Source of the DNA: Anaerolineae bacterium
Lineage (GTDB): Bacteria > Chloroflexota > Anaerolineae > Epilineales > JAHCIE01
Direction of reading: 5' to 3'
DNA: 32,586 nucleotides
Assembly: GCA_026129165.1 (NCBI GenBank)
Contig: JAHCIP010000030.1
Coordinates: 1 to 32,586 of the forward strand
Shown here: positions 7,332 through 16,800 of the stretch, piece by piece
Numbering within the stretch: position 1 is the first letter of the stretch
How the letters are laid out: each line of letters begins with the position of its first letter
Position numbers and translations under genes: made by a program
Notes under the pieces: generated by a model
Seen by the model: only the letters and a program-made list of their open reading frames with translations
The model's database searches: none
What the model was told of the DNA's origin: nothing

Positions 7332-8005
7332 AGGTCCGTCCGTCGCCAGGTCGTGAGCAAGCTGGCGATATGGGTCATCGCCAGGCGCAGGTTGGCCTGG
7401 AAGTCGGTCACAGCCAGGTGATTCGCCTGGTCGGTCAGTCCGCGTAGCTCGATAAAGGGGGTCTGGCTAAAAGCGCACGCGCGCGCGCCGCCCGCGCCCT
7501 CCCAGGCCACGCACAGCGCGCCGGTCACTTCACGCAGCAGGTCGCGCCGCGTGGCATCTACGACGTCCTCGTCGCCGCTGGCGACCGGGCCGAAGTGGAC
7601 CCTGAACGAGTTGGGCGCGAGGTGGAGGTGGCGCAGGGCGGCCAGGGTCGCGGCGTCGGCCTCGAAGCGCGGCTTGGGCCGCTGGAACATGCGGTTGTTG
7701 TAGTCGTGCTCAATCGTGACCGTGCTCACGATCACATCGCCCACGGCCACCTCTGGCGACAGCGCTCCCGCTGTGCCAGCGCAAATCATCAGGTCCCAGG
7801 GCGCGGTGTCGAGCAGGTGCTGGGTATGGACGGCGAATTGCGCCTTACCCACGCCACCCCGCGCCACACTCATCCCTAGCTCGGGCAGCGAGGCGATGGG
7901 CAGCCGTCCGAGCAGGCCGCGCTCGACACCGCAGCCCAACGCGGCGCAGCCCTCGACGAGGGCATCAAACTCCAGGGGTAATGGCGTGACGACGAGGATG
8001 CCCAT
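7328..8005 (-). CDS. Nucleoside phosphorylase-family hydrolase (MTA/SAH nucleosidase or futalosine hydrolase type)
   Basis: 225 aa. The fold is PNP/UDP family: MGILVVTPLPLEFDAL at the start, CAGTAGALSPEVAVGDVI in the middle. Catalytic positions line up with E. coli MTA/SAH nucleosidase (E12, E174, D197): here E12, E169 in CVAWEGAGGARAC and D192 in ELRGLTDQAN, with the same 23-residue spacing between the last two. The motif ASGDEDV matches the SGD loop. The usual VEMEGAA is changed to VAWEGAG, so substrate preference may differ (MTA, SAH, adenosine or futalosine). The start is supported by GGGGAG 5-6 nt upstream and a promoter at 8043-8071. It is the first gene of the operon and is coupled to the SAM hydrolase, so a joint salvage step on SAM-derived nucleosides is likely. 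Confidence 0.85.
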   Translation of the reverse strand: MGILVVTPLPLEFDALVEGCAALGCGVERGLLGRLPIASLPELGMSVARGGVGKAQFAVHTQHLLDTAPWDLMICAGTAGALSPEVAVGDVIVSTVTIEHDYNNRMFQRPKPRFEADAATLAALRHLHLAPNSFRVHFGPVASGDEDVVDATRRDLLREVTGALCVAWEGAGGARACAFSQTPFIELRGLTDQANHLAVTDFQANLRLAMTHIASLLTTWRRTDL

Positions 8006-8042
8006 GTATACTCCCCAGGCTAGGCAGGGCCGTGCGAGGCGG

Positions 8043-8071
8043 ACTCTACCTTAACCTGGGGAAGATGTCAA
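8043..8071 (-). promoter_or_regulatory. Sigma70-like promoter of the nucleosidase/SAM hydrolase/ECF operon
   Basis: On the minus strand a perfect TTGACA (complement of 8066-8071) is followed after 17 bp by TAGAGT (complement of 8043-8048). It lies 16 bp after the asnA stop and would give a leader of about 30 nt before the ATG at 8005. That leader is too short for a SAM or preQ1 riboswitch plus expression platform. Confidence 0.6.
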
Positions 8072-8087
8072 ATAAGAGTCGGGGTAG

Positions 8088-9227
8088 TTATTCTAACACG
8101 TGGATGTTCTTGGCGTGGCACATGTCCTTGAGAATCTTGGGCCACACCGTCACGCTGACCTCGCCCAGGTGCGCCTTGCGCAGCAGCAGCATGAGCGTGC
8201 GGGACTGGCCGATGCCGCCGCCGATGCTGAGCGGTATCCGGTGGTTGAGGATGGCCTGGTGGTAGGGCAGCTTGAGGAAGTCGAGCTGGCCGCTCATCTC
8301 TAACTGCTTGACCAGCGTTTCGGCCGTGACGCGGATGCCCATCGAGGATAGCTCGTGGCGACGCTGCGTGACCGGGTTCCAGACCAGGATGTCGCCGTTC
8401 AGGCCATGCATGGGGCGGCCGTCGGCCGAGAGGGTCGGGGTGATCCAGTCGTCGTAGTCGGCGGCGCGCATCTCATGCGGGTAGCCGTCGCGTAGCGGCC
8501 AGCCGATGCCATAGATGAAGACGGCTGGATAATCCTGCAGGATCGCCGTCTCGCGCTGCTTGCGCGGCAGGTCGGGGTAGCGGTCGAGGATGTCCTCGGC
8601 GTGAAGGAACGTCAATTTGTCTGGCAGGGGTGGGTACTCGTCGGTCTTGAGTTGCGGGAACAGGTCCTGGACAAATACGTCCGCGCCCTTGATGACTTTC
8701 CAGAGCTTCTCGACCACCCGGGTCAGGAAGGCCAGAGTGCGCTGCTCGGCGGTGATCGCCAGTTCCCAGTCCCACTGGTCTACATAGGCGCTGTGGTCGT
8801 GGTCCAGGAAGTAGTCTTTGCGCACGGCGCGCATGTCGGTGACCAGACCCTCGCCCGGCTGGAGGCCGAACTGCTGGAGGGCCATTCTCTTCCACTTGGT
8901 GGCTGCCTGCACGACCTGGGCGTCGACCGGGTGCTGGTTGTGGTCGTTGCTGATGTGGAACTGGACCGGCGTGCGCGAGCCGTCGCGGTCCAGCATGTCG
9001 TTGACGCCGCTCTCGGCGTCCACAATCAGCGGCACCGTCACCATCATCAGGTTCAACTCCTGGCAGAGGTTGTCCTCGATGTAGCGTTTGGCGGCGAAGA
9101 TGGCGGATTGGGTTTCGCGCGGGGTCAGGAGGGAGCGGTAGTGCGGGGGTAGAATCTTGTCTAGCTCGTCGTAGTTGCCGATGCCTGGCCCGGCCAGGTC
9201 GGCCTGTTTCAGCCCAAGGTTGAGCAT
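8088..9227 (-). CDS. asnA: Aspartate-ammonia ligase (asparagine synthetase A)
   Basis: 379 aa; makes asparagine from aspartate, ammonia and ATP in the cytoplasm. The class II aminoacyl-tRNA-synthetase-like core is clear: TPRETQSAIFAAKRYIEDNL near the start, ELNLMMVTVPLIVDAESGVND, VQFHISNDHNQHPVDAQVVQ, VTDMRAVRKDYFLDHDHSAY, DQWDWE, and the C-terminal ATP-binding block SIGGGIGQSRTLMLLL followed by VWPK. This is a full set of family motifs. It is somewhat longer than the E. coli enzyme (330 aa) because of insertions in the middle (residues about 190-260) and a longer N-terminus. The start at 9227 has AGGAGA upstream; the reading frame stays open to 9326 but that extension has no conserved sequence. 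It may have its own promoter; none was clear in the 190-bp gap before it. Confidence 0.95.
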   Translation of the reverse strand: MLNLGLKQADLAGPGIGNYDELDKILPPHYRSLLTPRETQSAIFAAKRYIEDNLCQELNLMMVTVPLIVDAESGVNDMLDRDGSRTPVQFHISNDHNQHPVDAQVVQAATKWKRMALQQFGLQPGEGLVTDMRAVRKDYFLDHDHSAYVDQWDWELAITAEQRTLAFLTRVVEKLWKVIKGADVFVQDLFPQLKTDEYPPLPDKLTFLHAEDILDRYPDLPRKQRETAILQDYPAVFIYGIGWPLRDGYPHEMRAADYDDWITPTLSADGRPMHGLNGDILVWNPVTQRRHELSSMGIRVTAETLVKQLEMSGQLDFLKLPYHQAILNHRIPLSIGGGIGQSRTLMLLLRKAHLGEVSVTVWPKILKDMCHAKNIHVLE

Positions 9228-9418
9228 GGGGGTGTCTCCTGGGGCCGCGTCGTTGCGGCCGCGTGTAGCCACGCTCGGCCGCTGGCTCGACGGCCCGCCG
9301 GCCGCGTGGCGCGACTTCAGCGTCACTCCCCATGATACACCCGGCCGGTCCGGCCTGGGTAGATGTCTCGCTACGGCGTGTGGAGCTTTGGTGGCTGGAC
9401 CTACCCCCCCCTCGGTTG
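9228..9418 (-). other. Gap between the 79-aa gene and asnA with a C-rich/G-rich hairpin
   Basis: 191 bp without a convincing gene. Next to the 9419 stop lies CCCCCCCCTC followed 8 nt later by GGGGAGGGG (about 9404-9430), a strong GC hairpin that also encodes the odd PLPQPLP tail of the 79-aa protein. It could act as a terminator without a U-run. Similar C/G-rich hairpins occur at 17803-17820 and 19933-19966. Confidence 0.35.
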
Positions 9419-9658
9419 TCAGGGGAGGGGCTGGGGGAGAGGCCGGTCTTCGACCTGGCGCTGGACAGCCAGCAGCGTCAGCCCCAACGCGAACACCGCG
9501 TTGAGCCGACCGTGCAAGGCCGCCTGGTCCGGGACGACGCCCGTGAGCGTCGTCGTCCCATCCGACCAGTGGGTGACGGCCCAGCCCTCGAACCAGGCCG
9601 CCGCCGCCGCGTCAAGATGCCCCTGTACCGTGATGTGGTATAGCTGTGGTGGTCTCAT
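9419..9658 (-). CDS. Small conserved hypothetical protein
   Basis: 79 aa. The core LYHITVQGHLDAAAAAWFEGW, AVTHWSDGTTTLTGVVPDQAALHGRLNAV and LGLTLLAVQ matches a small protein of unknown function that I recall as common in Chloroflexota and Actinomycetota (pattern Y-I-V-G-LD-W-F-G, DGTT-LTG-V-DQAALHG). The conserved DQAALHG block makes it a real gene rather than chance. The last residues (VEDRPLPQPLP) are encoded by a C-rich hairpin element and are probably not part of the fold. The ribosome binding site is weak. A possible promoter lies at 9686-9714. No function is known to me; the size and pattern suggest a small alpha/beta ligand- or protein-binding domain. Confidence 0.7.
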   Translation of the reverse strand: MRPPQLYHITVQGHLDAAAAAWFEGWAVTHWSDGTTTLTGVVPDQAALHGRLNAVFALGLTLLAVQRQVEDRPLPQPLP

Positions 9659-9685
9659 AAGCCGCCCATTCCGTTGTCTGCCGTT

Positions 9686-9714
9686 AGCATATCACAGCGG
9701 AGGGCGGCTGTCGG
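9686..9714 (-). promoter_or_regulatory. Possible promoter of the 79-aa gene
   Basis: CCGACA (complement of 9709-9714), 17 bp, then TATGCT (complement of 9686-9691). Spacing is ideal but both boxes are imperfect. It lies in the 85-bp gap after the MalT-like gene and would give a leader of about 20 nt. Confidence 0.3.
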
Positions 9715-9743
9715 TATCCGAAAGGATAATATGGGGGCTATGC

Positions 9744-12425
9744 TTACAATAAGCCTAGCTCGCGGGCGCGGGCCAGGGCCTGGGTACGGCTGTTGACACC
9801 CAGCTTGCCGAAGATGTTGAGGGTGTGTTTCTTGGCCGTGTTGGGAGAAATCACCAGCCGATCAGCGATGTCCTGGTTGGAAGCGCCAGCCTGGATCAGC
9901 CGCAGGACTTCCATCTCGCGCTCGCTCAGCCGTTCGACCAGGTCGGACGCCGCGCCGGCGGCCGGCGCCGGCGATGGGGCGGTTGGCTCGAACAGGGCGA
10001 GCAGGCGGCGCGCCTCGGCGCGGCTGGGGCGACCCTCGGCCACGACGCGCTCCAGGAGGCGGCGCAAGGCTGCACCTTCGTCCAGGAAGACGCGCGCGTA
10101 GCCCTCGCCCGCGGCCAGGGTGAGCGCCTCATCCAGCCGGGTGATGGCCCCAGGTAGATTCCCTTGCGCTTGGAGGGTCAGGGCGCGCAGAAGCAGGGCC
10201 TTGAGGACAATGCACCCCTGGCCGCTGGCCCGCGCACGGGCCTCCAGCGGGGTCAGACGGTCCAGCGCGCGGTCGGTCTGGCCCTGCGCCAGCCAGAGGC
10301 GGGCGACGGTCAGGTCGGCCACGTCGTCGGCGATGAAACGGTGGGTGAGGCCCTGAGCCTGTTCGGCATACTCCTCGGCCCAGGCGGCGGCGCGCTCGAC
10401 GTTCCCCATCCGCAGCCAGAGGGTCGCCCGCTGCGCCCCAATGAGGCGCTGGCTGCCGGCTGCCTCGACGGAGTGAATCAACCGCACTGCCTCGTCGGCC
10501 GAGCGCCGCGCCATCAGGACGTCGCCCCGGCCGTGGGCCACCCGCGCTCGCTCGATGAGCGCCGTCGCCAGCAGTCGGGCATCCCCCAGTGTCTCGTTGA
10601 GGTGGACGGCCACCTGGAGCAGGCGTTCGGCCTCGTCCAGTCGGTTTTGCTCGTAACAGATGGACGCCAGGTTGCTGTAGACGAGCAGGCTGCTGGGAAA
10701 GGGCAGCGGCCGGCCTTCGACCTCGACCAGCGCCTGGGCCGCCTGCTGCAAGGCCAATGCCTCGGCCAGCCGCCCCTGCTCCTGGCGGGTGATGCCGAGC
10801 AGAACGAGTAGCGAGACGTGGAGGGTCAGGTTGCCGGGGCCAGCCCGCACCGCCGCCAGCGCTGGAGCCAAGACCCCGGCCGCCTCATCCACCTGGCCGC
10901 GCAGGCACAGGGCGTAGCCGAGCACGCTAGCGACGAGCACGCGCAAGTCGGTCGCGGTCGGGGGCAGTGTATCCAGGGCGGCCTGGGCCGCTTCGAGCGC
11001 GGCGGGGTCCTCCAGGTGGAAGCCAGCCAGCAAGGCGCGGATGGTGGCGACTTCGCCGCGCACCGCCTGCGCCTCGGTGTCGGCCCGTTCGCCCACCAGC
11101 GCCTCGGTCTGTTGGAGGAATGGCTCGACGCTGGCGACTGGCCCGCGCCCCATCGCCAGCCAGGCGCCTGTCAGACTCAGGCGTGGTCTGGACGCTCGCA
11201 CCGCTGGCGGCAGCGCGTCCAGCCAGCCCTGGACCGTCAGCAACTGCCCCGCGCCGGCCAGGGCCAGCGCCAGCCCCCGGTCCTCAATGAGGCGGGCCGC
11301 CCCGTCGGTATCCTGGCCGGCTAGGGCGTGCTTGATGGCCTCGGCGGGCAGGGCGTGGGCCTCGAACCAGCGGCTTGCCCGGCGGTGGAGGTCGGCGGCC
11401 GACGCGGCTCCCTGCGCCCGCAGCCGGCCCTGGAGCACGTCGGCGAACAGATGGTGATAGCGATACCACTGGCCGACGTCGTCGAGGGGGATCAGGAACA
11501 GGTTATGGCGCTCCAGGTACTCCAGCGTGGCTGCCGCGTCCCCCGCCTCGGTGACGGCGTCGCATAACTCGGCTGACAGCCGTTCCAGGAGGCTGGTCTC
11601 TAGCAGGAAGCGCTGCACGGCCGGCGGCTGCTGGTCCAAGACCTCTTCTACGAGATAGCCGATGATGTAGCGGTGGCTGCCCGTAAACGAGGTGATGAAG
11701 CCGGCCGTGTCCGACCGTCCCTGGAGCGACAGGGCGGCCAGTTGCAGGCCGGCGATCCAGCCCTCGGTGCGCGCCTCGAGTGCGGCAACCTGGTCGGACG
11801 TGAGCGTCAGGCCCATCGCCTCGTTGAGGAAGCGGGCCGCTTCGTCGGGGGTAAAGCGAAGATCGGCGGCGCGGATTTCGGCCAGGTGGCCGCGCGCCCG
11901 CCAGCGGGCCAGCGGTAGCGGCGGGTCGGCGCGGGTCGTCAGGACCAGCCGCAAGGCTGGCGGCAGGTGTTCAACCAGGTAAGCCAGGGCCTGGTGGATG
12001 GCCGGGTTGTCCAGCAGGTGGCTATCATCCAGGACGAGCCAGGCCCGGTCCAGGCAGGTATTGATGTCGTTGACCAGCGTGGCAACGATGGCGGCGGGCG
12101 GGGCGGGCGGCGTGACCTGAAGGAGAGCCAGGGCGCTCGCGCCAATGGCCGGGTCGAGGGTCTGTAAGGCGGCGACCAGGTACTGGCAGAAGCGGGCCGT
12201 GTCATTGTCGTCGGCGTCGAGGGAGAGCCAGGCGATCCGCCTGTCGTCTAGCTGGTTCAGCCACTCGTTGACCAGGGTGGTCTTGCCAAAGCCGGCCGGT
12301 CCCGAGACCAGGGTGAGGGGCTTGTGACTGGCGGCCGCCAACTGAGCGACGAGGCGGGGACGCGGCGCCCAACTCGACGTCAGAGGTGGTCGAAAGAGTT
12401 TGGTGCTGAGGAGGGGGTCGGTCAT
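9744..12425 (-). CDS. MalT-like LuxR-family transcriptional regulator with STAND ATPase and TPR-like repeats
   Basis: 893 aa from the ATG at 12425, which starts [14 protein letters not shown], the typical MalT-family opening. The open frame extends to 12557, but that part overlaps the response-regulator gene. NTPase domain: Walker A GPAGFGKT (42-49), Walker [11 protein letters not shown] near 120-130, and [17 protein letters not shown] as sensor. Winged-helix and TPR-like alpha-helical repeats fill about 380-800 (many [15 protein letters not shown] patterns). The C-terminal LuxR helix-turn-helix is [25 protein letters not shown]. Such proteins are activators switched on by a small ligand and ATP. 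The gene follows the response regulator with 7 nt between stop and start and no good ribosome binding site, so translation is probably coupled. Ligand unknown. Confidence 0.9.
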   Translation of the reverse strand: MTDPLLSTKLFRPPLTSSWAPRPRLVAQLAAASHKPLTLVSGPAGFGKTTLVNEWLNQLDDRRIAWLSLDADDNDTARFCQYLVAALQTLDPAIGASALALLQVTPPAPPAAIVATLVNDINTCLDRAWLVLDDSHLLDNPAIHQALAYLVEHLPPALRLVLTTRADPPLPLARWRARGHLAEIRAADLRFTPDEAARFLNEAMGLTLTSDQVAALEARTEGWIAGLQLAALSLQGRSDTAGFITSFTGSHRYIIGYLVEEVLDQQPPAVQRFLLETSLLERLSAELCDAVTEAGDAAATLEYLERHNLFLIPLDDVGQWYRYHHLFADVLQGRLRAQGAASAADLHRRASRWFEAHALPAEAIKHALAGQDTDGAARLIEDRGLALALAGAGQLLTVQGWLDALPPAVRASRPRLSLTGAWLAMGRGPVASVEPFLQQTEALVGERADTEAQAVRGEVATIRALLAGFHLEDPAALEAAQAALDTLPPTATDLRVLVASVLGYALCLRGQVDEAAGVLAPALAAVRAGPGNLTLHVSLLVLLGITRQEQGRLAEALALQQAAQALVEVEGRPLPFPSSLLVYSNLASICYEQNRLDEAERLLQVAVHLNETLGDARLLATALIERARVAHGRGDVLMARRSADEAVRLIHSVEAAGSQRLIGAQRATLWLRMGNVERAAAWAEEYAEQAQGLTHRFIADDVADLTVARLWLAQGQTDRALDRLTPLEARARASGQGCIVLKALLLRALTLQAQGNLPGAITRLDEALTLAAGEGYARVFLDEGAALRRLLERVVAEGRPSRAEARRLLALFEPTAPSPAPAAGAASDLVERLSEREMEVLRLIQAGASNQDIADRLVISPNTAKKHTLNIFGKLGVNSRTQALARARELGLL

Positions 12426-12432
12426 CACCCTG

Positions 12433-13071
12433 TTAAAGCAGGCCGTTCTGGCGGGCGTAGATCGCCGCCTGGGTGCGATTAGCCAGGTGGAGCTTGCCCA
12501 GGATATTGCGCACGTGAGTTGTGACTGTAGGCGCAGCGAGGTGGAGGTGAGCGGCAATTTCGCGGTTCGACAGGCCCTGCGCCACCAGGCGCAGGATTTC
12601 GACCTCGCGCGGGGTCAACGGCTCGGTCAGCGAGCGGGGGGCGGTGCGTTCGATGCCGCGCATCAACGTCTCCGCCACCATCGGGTCGAGGACGCGCCCG
12701 CCTCGGTAGACAGCACGGATGGCCTCAATGACCTGCTCCGTCTCCGCATCTTTGAGCAGGAAGCCGCGCGCCCCGGCCCGCACCGCTTCGATCACTTGCT
12801 CGTCGGTCGCGGTGGTGGAGAGCATCAGAACCCGGATGGCCGGCTGGGTCTGGAGGATGGCTTTAGTGGCCGTGATGCCGTCCATATGCGGCATGGTGAG
12901 ATCCATGATCACCACATCCGGTTCGACGGCGCCAGCCAACCGCACGGCCTCCTCACCATCGCGCGCCTCGCCCACCAGACAGAAATCGTCATAGGCGCTC
13001 AGGAGCGTCCGCAGCCCCTGGCGCACCACCGGATGATCATCAGCGATGACCACCCGTATCTGATCGGTCAT
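12433..13071 (-). CDS. NarL/FixJ-family response regulator
   Basis: 212 aa. The receiver domain (1-120) has D11/D12 for metal, phosphoacceptor D57 in [11 protein letters not shown] at 85-87 and K107 in GFLLKDA. The DNA-binding LuxR helix-turn-helix (about 148-212) reads [25 protein letters not shown] then [13 protein letters not shown]. All switch residues are present, so it should be phosphorylated by a sensor kinase, but no histidine kinase lies in the window. The start is supported by GAGGGGGG 6 nt upstream. It is the first gene of a two-gene unit with the MalT-like regulator. Upstream are a TATAAT box (13165-13170) and a NarL-like 7-2-7 palindrome (13223-13238), so self-regulation is likely. 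Confidence 0.93.
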   Translation of the reverse strand: MTDQIRVVIADDHPVVRQGLRTLLSAYDDFCLVGEARDGEEAVRLAGAVEPDVVIMDLTMPHMDGITATKAILQTQPAIRVLMLSTTATDEQVIEAVRAGARGFLLKDAETEQVIEAIRAVYRGGRVLDPMVAETLMRGIERTAPRSLTEPLTPREVEILRLVAQGLSNREIAAHLHLAAPTVTTHVRNILGKLHLANRTQAAIYARQNGLL

Positions 13072-13164
13072 GTGCTGCCCCCCTCGAAGCGTGCTTGGAC
13101 TCCTCTACCCCCGATGACCTACCGCCCTGGCGCGAAGATGATGCCCACATCTTGGCTTTGCCCC

Positions 13165-13170
13165 ATTATA
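13165..13170 (-). promoter_or_regulatory. Proximal -10 box of the response regulator gene
   Basis: A perfect TATAAT on the minus strand with no recognisable -35 box 16-18 bp upstream, as expected of an activator-dependent promoter. The leader would be about 87 nt. The palindrome at 13223-13238 would be centred near -72. Confidence 0.4.
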
Positions 13171-13222
13171 CACCATTTTGAGAGTGGCGCATTCATTCTA
13201 CTACGCGTTTTTAATGAGGACG

Positions 13223-13238
13223 TACTCCAAATGGAGTA
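13223..13238. promoter_or_regulatory. NarL-like 7-2-7 inverted heptamer site
   Basis: TACTCCA-AA-TGGAGTA is a perfect inverted repeat of two heptamers separated by 2 bp. NarL sites are inverted TACYYMT heptamers with 2-bp spacing; each half here matches six of seven positions. It lies 152 bp before the start of a NarL-family regulator gene, so it is probably its own operator. Confidence 0.5.
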
Positions 13239-13365
13239 GGCCGCAGGGGAGGAGTAATCGGTACAAAAATTCATTGCTCTGATGGATGCGTGGGGAGACA
13301 GTCGGATGTATACTGTATACTGGGACTGGACTAGACCAGCTGTCTCGTCTGGTGATTGTCTCTCT

Positions 13366-13406
13366 ATTATAACGCCGCACACGGGCGAGTGTCACGCGGG
13401 TGACAC
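13366..13406 (-). promoter_or_regulatory. Distal promoter of the regulator pair with overlapping palindrome
   Basis: Minus-strand GTGACA (complement of 13390-13395), 18 bp, TATAAT (complement of 13366-13371). The -35 box sits inside a perfect inverted repeat GTGTCAC-GCGG-GTGACAC (13389-13406), which could be a repressor site. The leader would be about 290 nt. A direct repeat of GTATAC (13308-13313, 13315-13320) lies downstream. Confidence 0.45.
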
Positions 13407-13861
13407 GTAATCTGGGTCTTAATCTGGCTGTGGTATGCTAGAGGTGCAACGAGAGACTGCGTCGGCAGCCGCCAGCGCGACGCCCTCTCCGACCACTGAC
13501 AGCCATAAGTTTGGGTGGTTAGGACAGAGGCCAAACTGGGGGGAAGTGGCCGCGTATACTACAGGTTGGTTCGCGCTTGCCCCACGGGCGAGCTAGACGA
13601 GCCGGCCTGCCATCGGCCCGACGGACACGCGCTCCTGTCAATCGCGTGCCAGAGTCAAGGGCCGTATACCGCTGCCAGCGTTCACACGCGGCGCGCTCGC
13701 CGCGCCCGCACTTCCCCCAGTCTGAGACAATTGAACGTCGTGTAAAAGTTTGGTCGGGTGACCCCAGGTCGCTCGCCCGGACCAACCCAGTCATAGCGGT
13801 TGGGCCGCGTACCGCCGTCACGTGCGATGGACGGTAAGCTCGCCGCAGGGGGATGGGTACT

Positions 13862-16800
13862 ATGAATCGGAGCAAGCAAGAGTTCCCTGTTATCAGAACG
13901 GCCCAAGCGCTCTGGCCGCGCCTGGCCGTGGCGCTCATCCTGATAGCGATGAGCCTGGTGTGGAGTGTCGCGCCTACGGCGGCGCAGGGCAACGGCAACG
14001 GCAACGGCCGCCGGCAGGGGGAGTCCATCCTCAATGACGAGTCGCCAGCCTTGCGCGACATTACGCCGCTGCCGGACCCCCCCGGCAAGGAGCCGCGCGA
14101 GGCGCCGGGCGGCCGCGACGACAACACACCGCGCGGTCCCCGCAAGAGTGAGGGCGATCCGGTGGCGCAGACGGGGTACGACCAGCTGGGCAAGATCGCC
14201 GTCGCCATGCCCACCCCCAGCGTCAACTACGAGGGGACGACCAATACCGAGAGTTCGTACCCGCCGGACCCGATGGGTGAGGTGGGACCGAATAACTATG
14301 TTCAGATCGTCAATTTCCACTTCCAGATTTTTGACAAGGCCGGGAATACCCTCTATGGCCCCGCCCCTACCAAGAGCCTGTGGAGTGGTTTTGGCGCGCC
14401 GTGCGAGACGCGCAACGACGGCGACGGCATCGTGCTGTATGACTCCATCGCCAACCGCTGGCTGCTCAGCCAGATGACCTCGGCGGTGGACAGCAACAAC
14501 CTGTACGGCCAGTGCATCGCCATCTCGACGACAGCGGACCCGACGGGGTCCTACTACCGCTACTACGTGCCGATGGGCGCGGTCGTCCCACCGGCGACGA
14601 CGGGCGAGTTCTACGACTACCCCAAGTACGGCGTCTGGCCGGACGGCTACTACTTTACGGCCAACCGCTATACCAGCCCGACCGGCTCGCGCACGGGCGC
14701 CTCAGCCATTGTCCTCAACCGTACCGCGATGCTGGCCGGCCAACCCCTGACCTACCAGGAATTCCAGGTCACCGGCTACCCGACGATGCTGCCGGCCGAC
14801 CTGGACGGCGCGACGCAGCCCGCGCCCGGCACGCCGGGCTATTTTGGCTCCGTGACCTCGACCGACTTCCTGATCTGGACGCTGGCGGTCAACTGGGCGA
14901 ACCCGGGGCAATCGGTCTTCACCGGGCCGATACCGCTGCCTGTGGCCCCCTACAACACGCTGTGCCCCGCGACGCGCAACTGCATCCCCCAGCCGGGGAC
15001 GGCCGTAGCGCTGGACGACAAAGACGACCGCCTGATGTTCCGCCTGGCCTACCGCCAGTTCTACGCCCACGCCTCGCTGGTGGTCAGCCACAACGTCAAC
15101 CTGCAGGTGTCGCCGACCATCCAGGCTGGCATCCGCTGGTACGAGATCCGCGTGGTCAATGGCACGCCTTCGCTCTACCAGCAAGGCACCTTCTCGCCCG
15201 ACGCGGTCAACCGCTGGATGGGCAGCCTGGCAATGGACAAGGCCGGTAATATTGGCCTGGGCTACAGCGTGTCGGACGCCACCTCGGTCTATCCGGGCAT
15301 CCGCTACACGGGCCGGCTGTCGACCGACGCGTTTAACCTGATGACGTTTACCGAAGGCACGCTGGTCAACGGCGCTGGCTCGCAAACGGGCACGTCCTCC
15401 CGCTGGGGTGACTACACTAACATGAGTGTGGACCCCACGGATGACTGCACCTTCTGGTTCAGCACCGAGTACATGCCTACGACGGGGCCGGTGGCCTGGT
15501 CTACCCGTGTGGGCGCGTTTAAGTTCCCGAGTTGCGACACGGCCGGGCCACCCACCGCGCCGCAGTCCCCGGCGGCCGGAACCCAGGCGGGCGGTATCAC
15601 GGTGACGTGGGCGACTCCCGCGTCCAACGGCGGCACGCCCATTGTCGGCTACAAGATCTACCGAGGCCTGGACCAGAATAACCAGAGCCTCCTGACCCAG
15701 GTGGGCAATGTCACCTCGTACCTGGACACAGCGGTCCAGAACGGCAATACGTACTACTACGAAGTCCACGCGGTCAACTATATCAACGAGGGCAGCCCCT
15801 CAGCCGACGTGGGCGCGACGTACACGGGTCCGAACCCGCCCAGCGCGCCGCAGAACCTCAACGCGACGGGCGGGACCTCCCAGGTCAGCCTGACCTGGAC
15901 CACGCCGGCCTCGGATGGCGGCGCGGCGATTACGGGCTACAAGGTCTATCGCGGCACGGTGAGCAACAACCTGTCGCTGCTGAACACGTTGGGCGTTCAG
16001 ACCGCCTACACCGACTCGGCCGTAGCCAACGGTACGACCTACTACTACGAAGTGACCGCCCTCAACAGCGCCGGCGAGAGCGTCCGCTCCAACCAGTCGT
16101 CGGCCACGCCGCAGGCTCCTATCGCGCCGAGCGCGCCGCAGAACCTGGTGGCGACGCCGGGCAACACGACCATGAGCCTGACGTGGCAGGCGCCGGCCAA
16201 CAGCGGCAGCGCGCCCGTCACCAACTACAAGATTTACCGGGGCACGACCAGCGGCAGCCAGACGCTACTGACGACGGTGGGCAATGTCCTCTCGTACAAC
16301 GACAGCGGGCTGGTCAACGGCACGACCTACTACTACAAGGTCAGCGCGGTCAGCAGCGTGGGCGAGGGCGCCTTCTCGAACCTCGCCTCGGGCGCGCCTA
16401 CGGCCCCGACTGTCCCGGGCGCCCCGCAGAACTTCACCGTCACACCGGGCGACAAGCAGGTGACGCTGGCCTGGGACGCGCCCGTCTCCAACGGCGGCAG
16501 CCCCATTACCAACTATCTGATCTACCGTGGCACGAAGAGCACCACCCAATCGTTGGTTGCGACCCTCGGCGACGTGCGGTCGTATGTCAACACCGGGCTG
16601 ACGGCCGGCACGACGTACTACTTCAAGATCGCGGCCAAGAATGCCATTGGCACGGGTGGCTTCACCGCCGTCCTGTCCGCGGTGCCCTACGCGGTCACGG
16701 TACCTGGGGTACCGACCAATCCGAAGGTCACCGCCTGTAACGCCTCGGTGCAGTTTACCTGGGCCGCGCCGACCTCGAACGGCAACAGCCCCATCACAGC

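Larger units (their letters stand above)
13072..13861. other. Divergent intergenic region (790 bp) between the minus- and plus-strand blocks
   Basis: No convincing gene: the short open frames on both strands have no conserved motifs and arrowhead compositions of chance GC-rich frames. The left part (13140-13380) is visibly more AT-rich and holds two minus-strand TATAAT boxes and several palindromes, listed separately. The right part (13450-13850) is GC-rich; I see no clear plus-strand promoter there, although the 13862 gene must have one. Confidence 0.6.

Noticed and set aside
8006..8042. SAM or preQ1 riboswitch before the SAM hydrolase/ECF operon
   Set aside because: The leader after the inferred promoter is only about 30 nt and has no matching stem or pseudoknot pattern.
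8473..9333. 286-codon second minus-strand frame over asnA
   Set aside because: Overlaps the clear AsnA frame and is rich in Arg, Pro and Gln without motifs.
12400..13239. 279-codon plus-strand open frame opposite the response regulator
   Set aside because: Antisense shadow; the minus strand has complete receiver and helix-turn-helix motifs.
13119..13850. Short open frames on both strands of the divergent gap
   Set aside because: No ribosome binding sites with conserved products; promoters and palindromes explain the region better.
14702..15769. 355-codon minus-strand open frame opposite the FN3 protein
   Set aside because: No recognisable motif or signal; composition typical of antisense to GC-rich genes.
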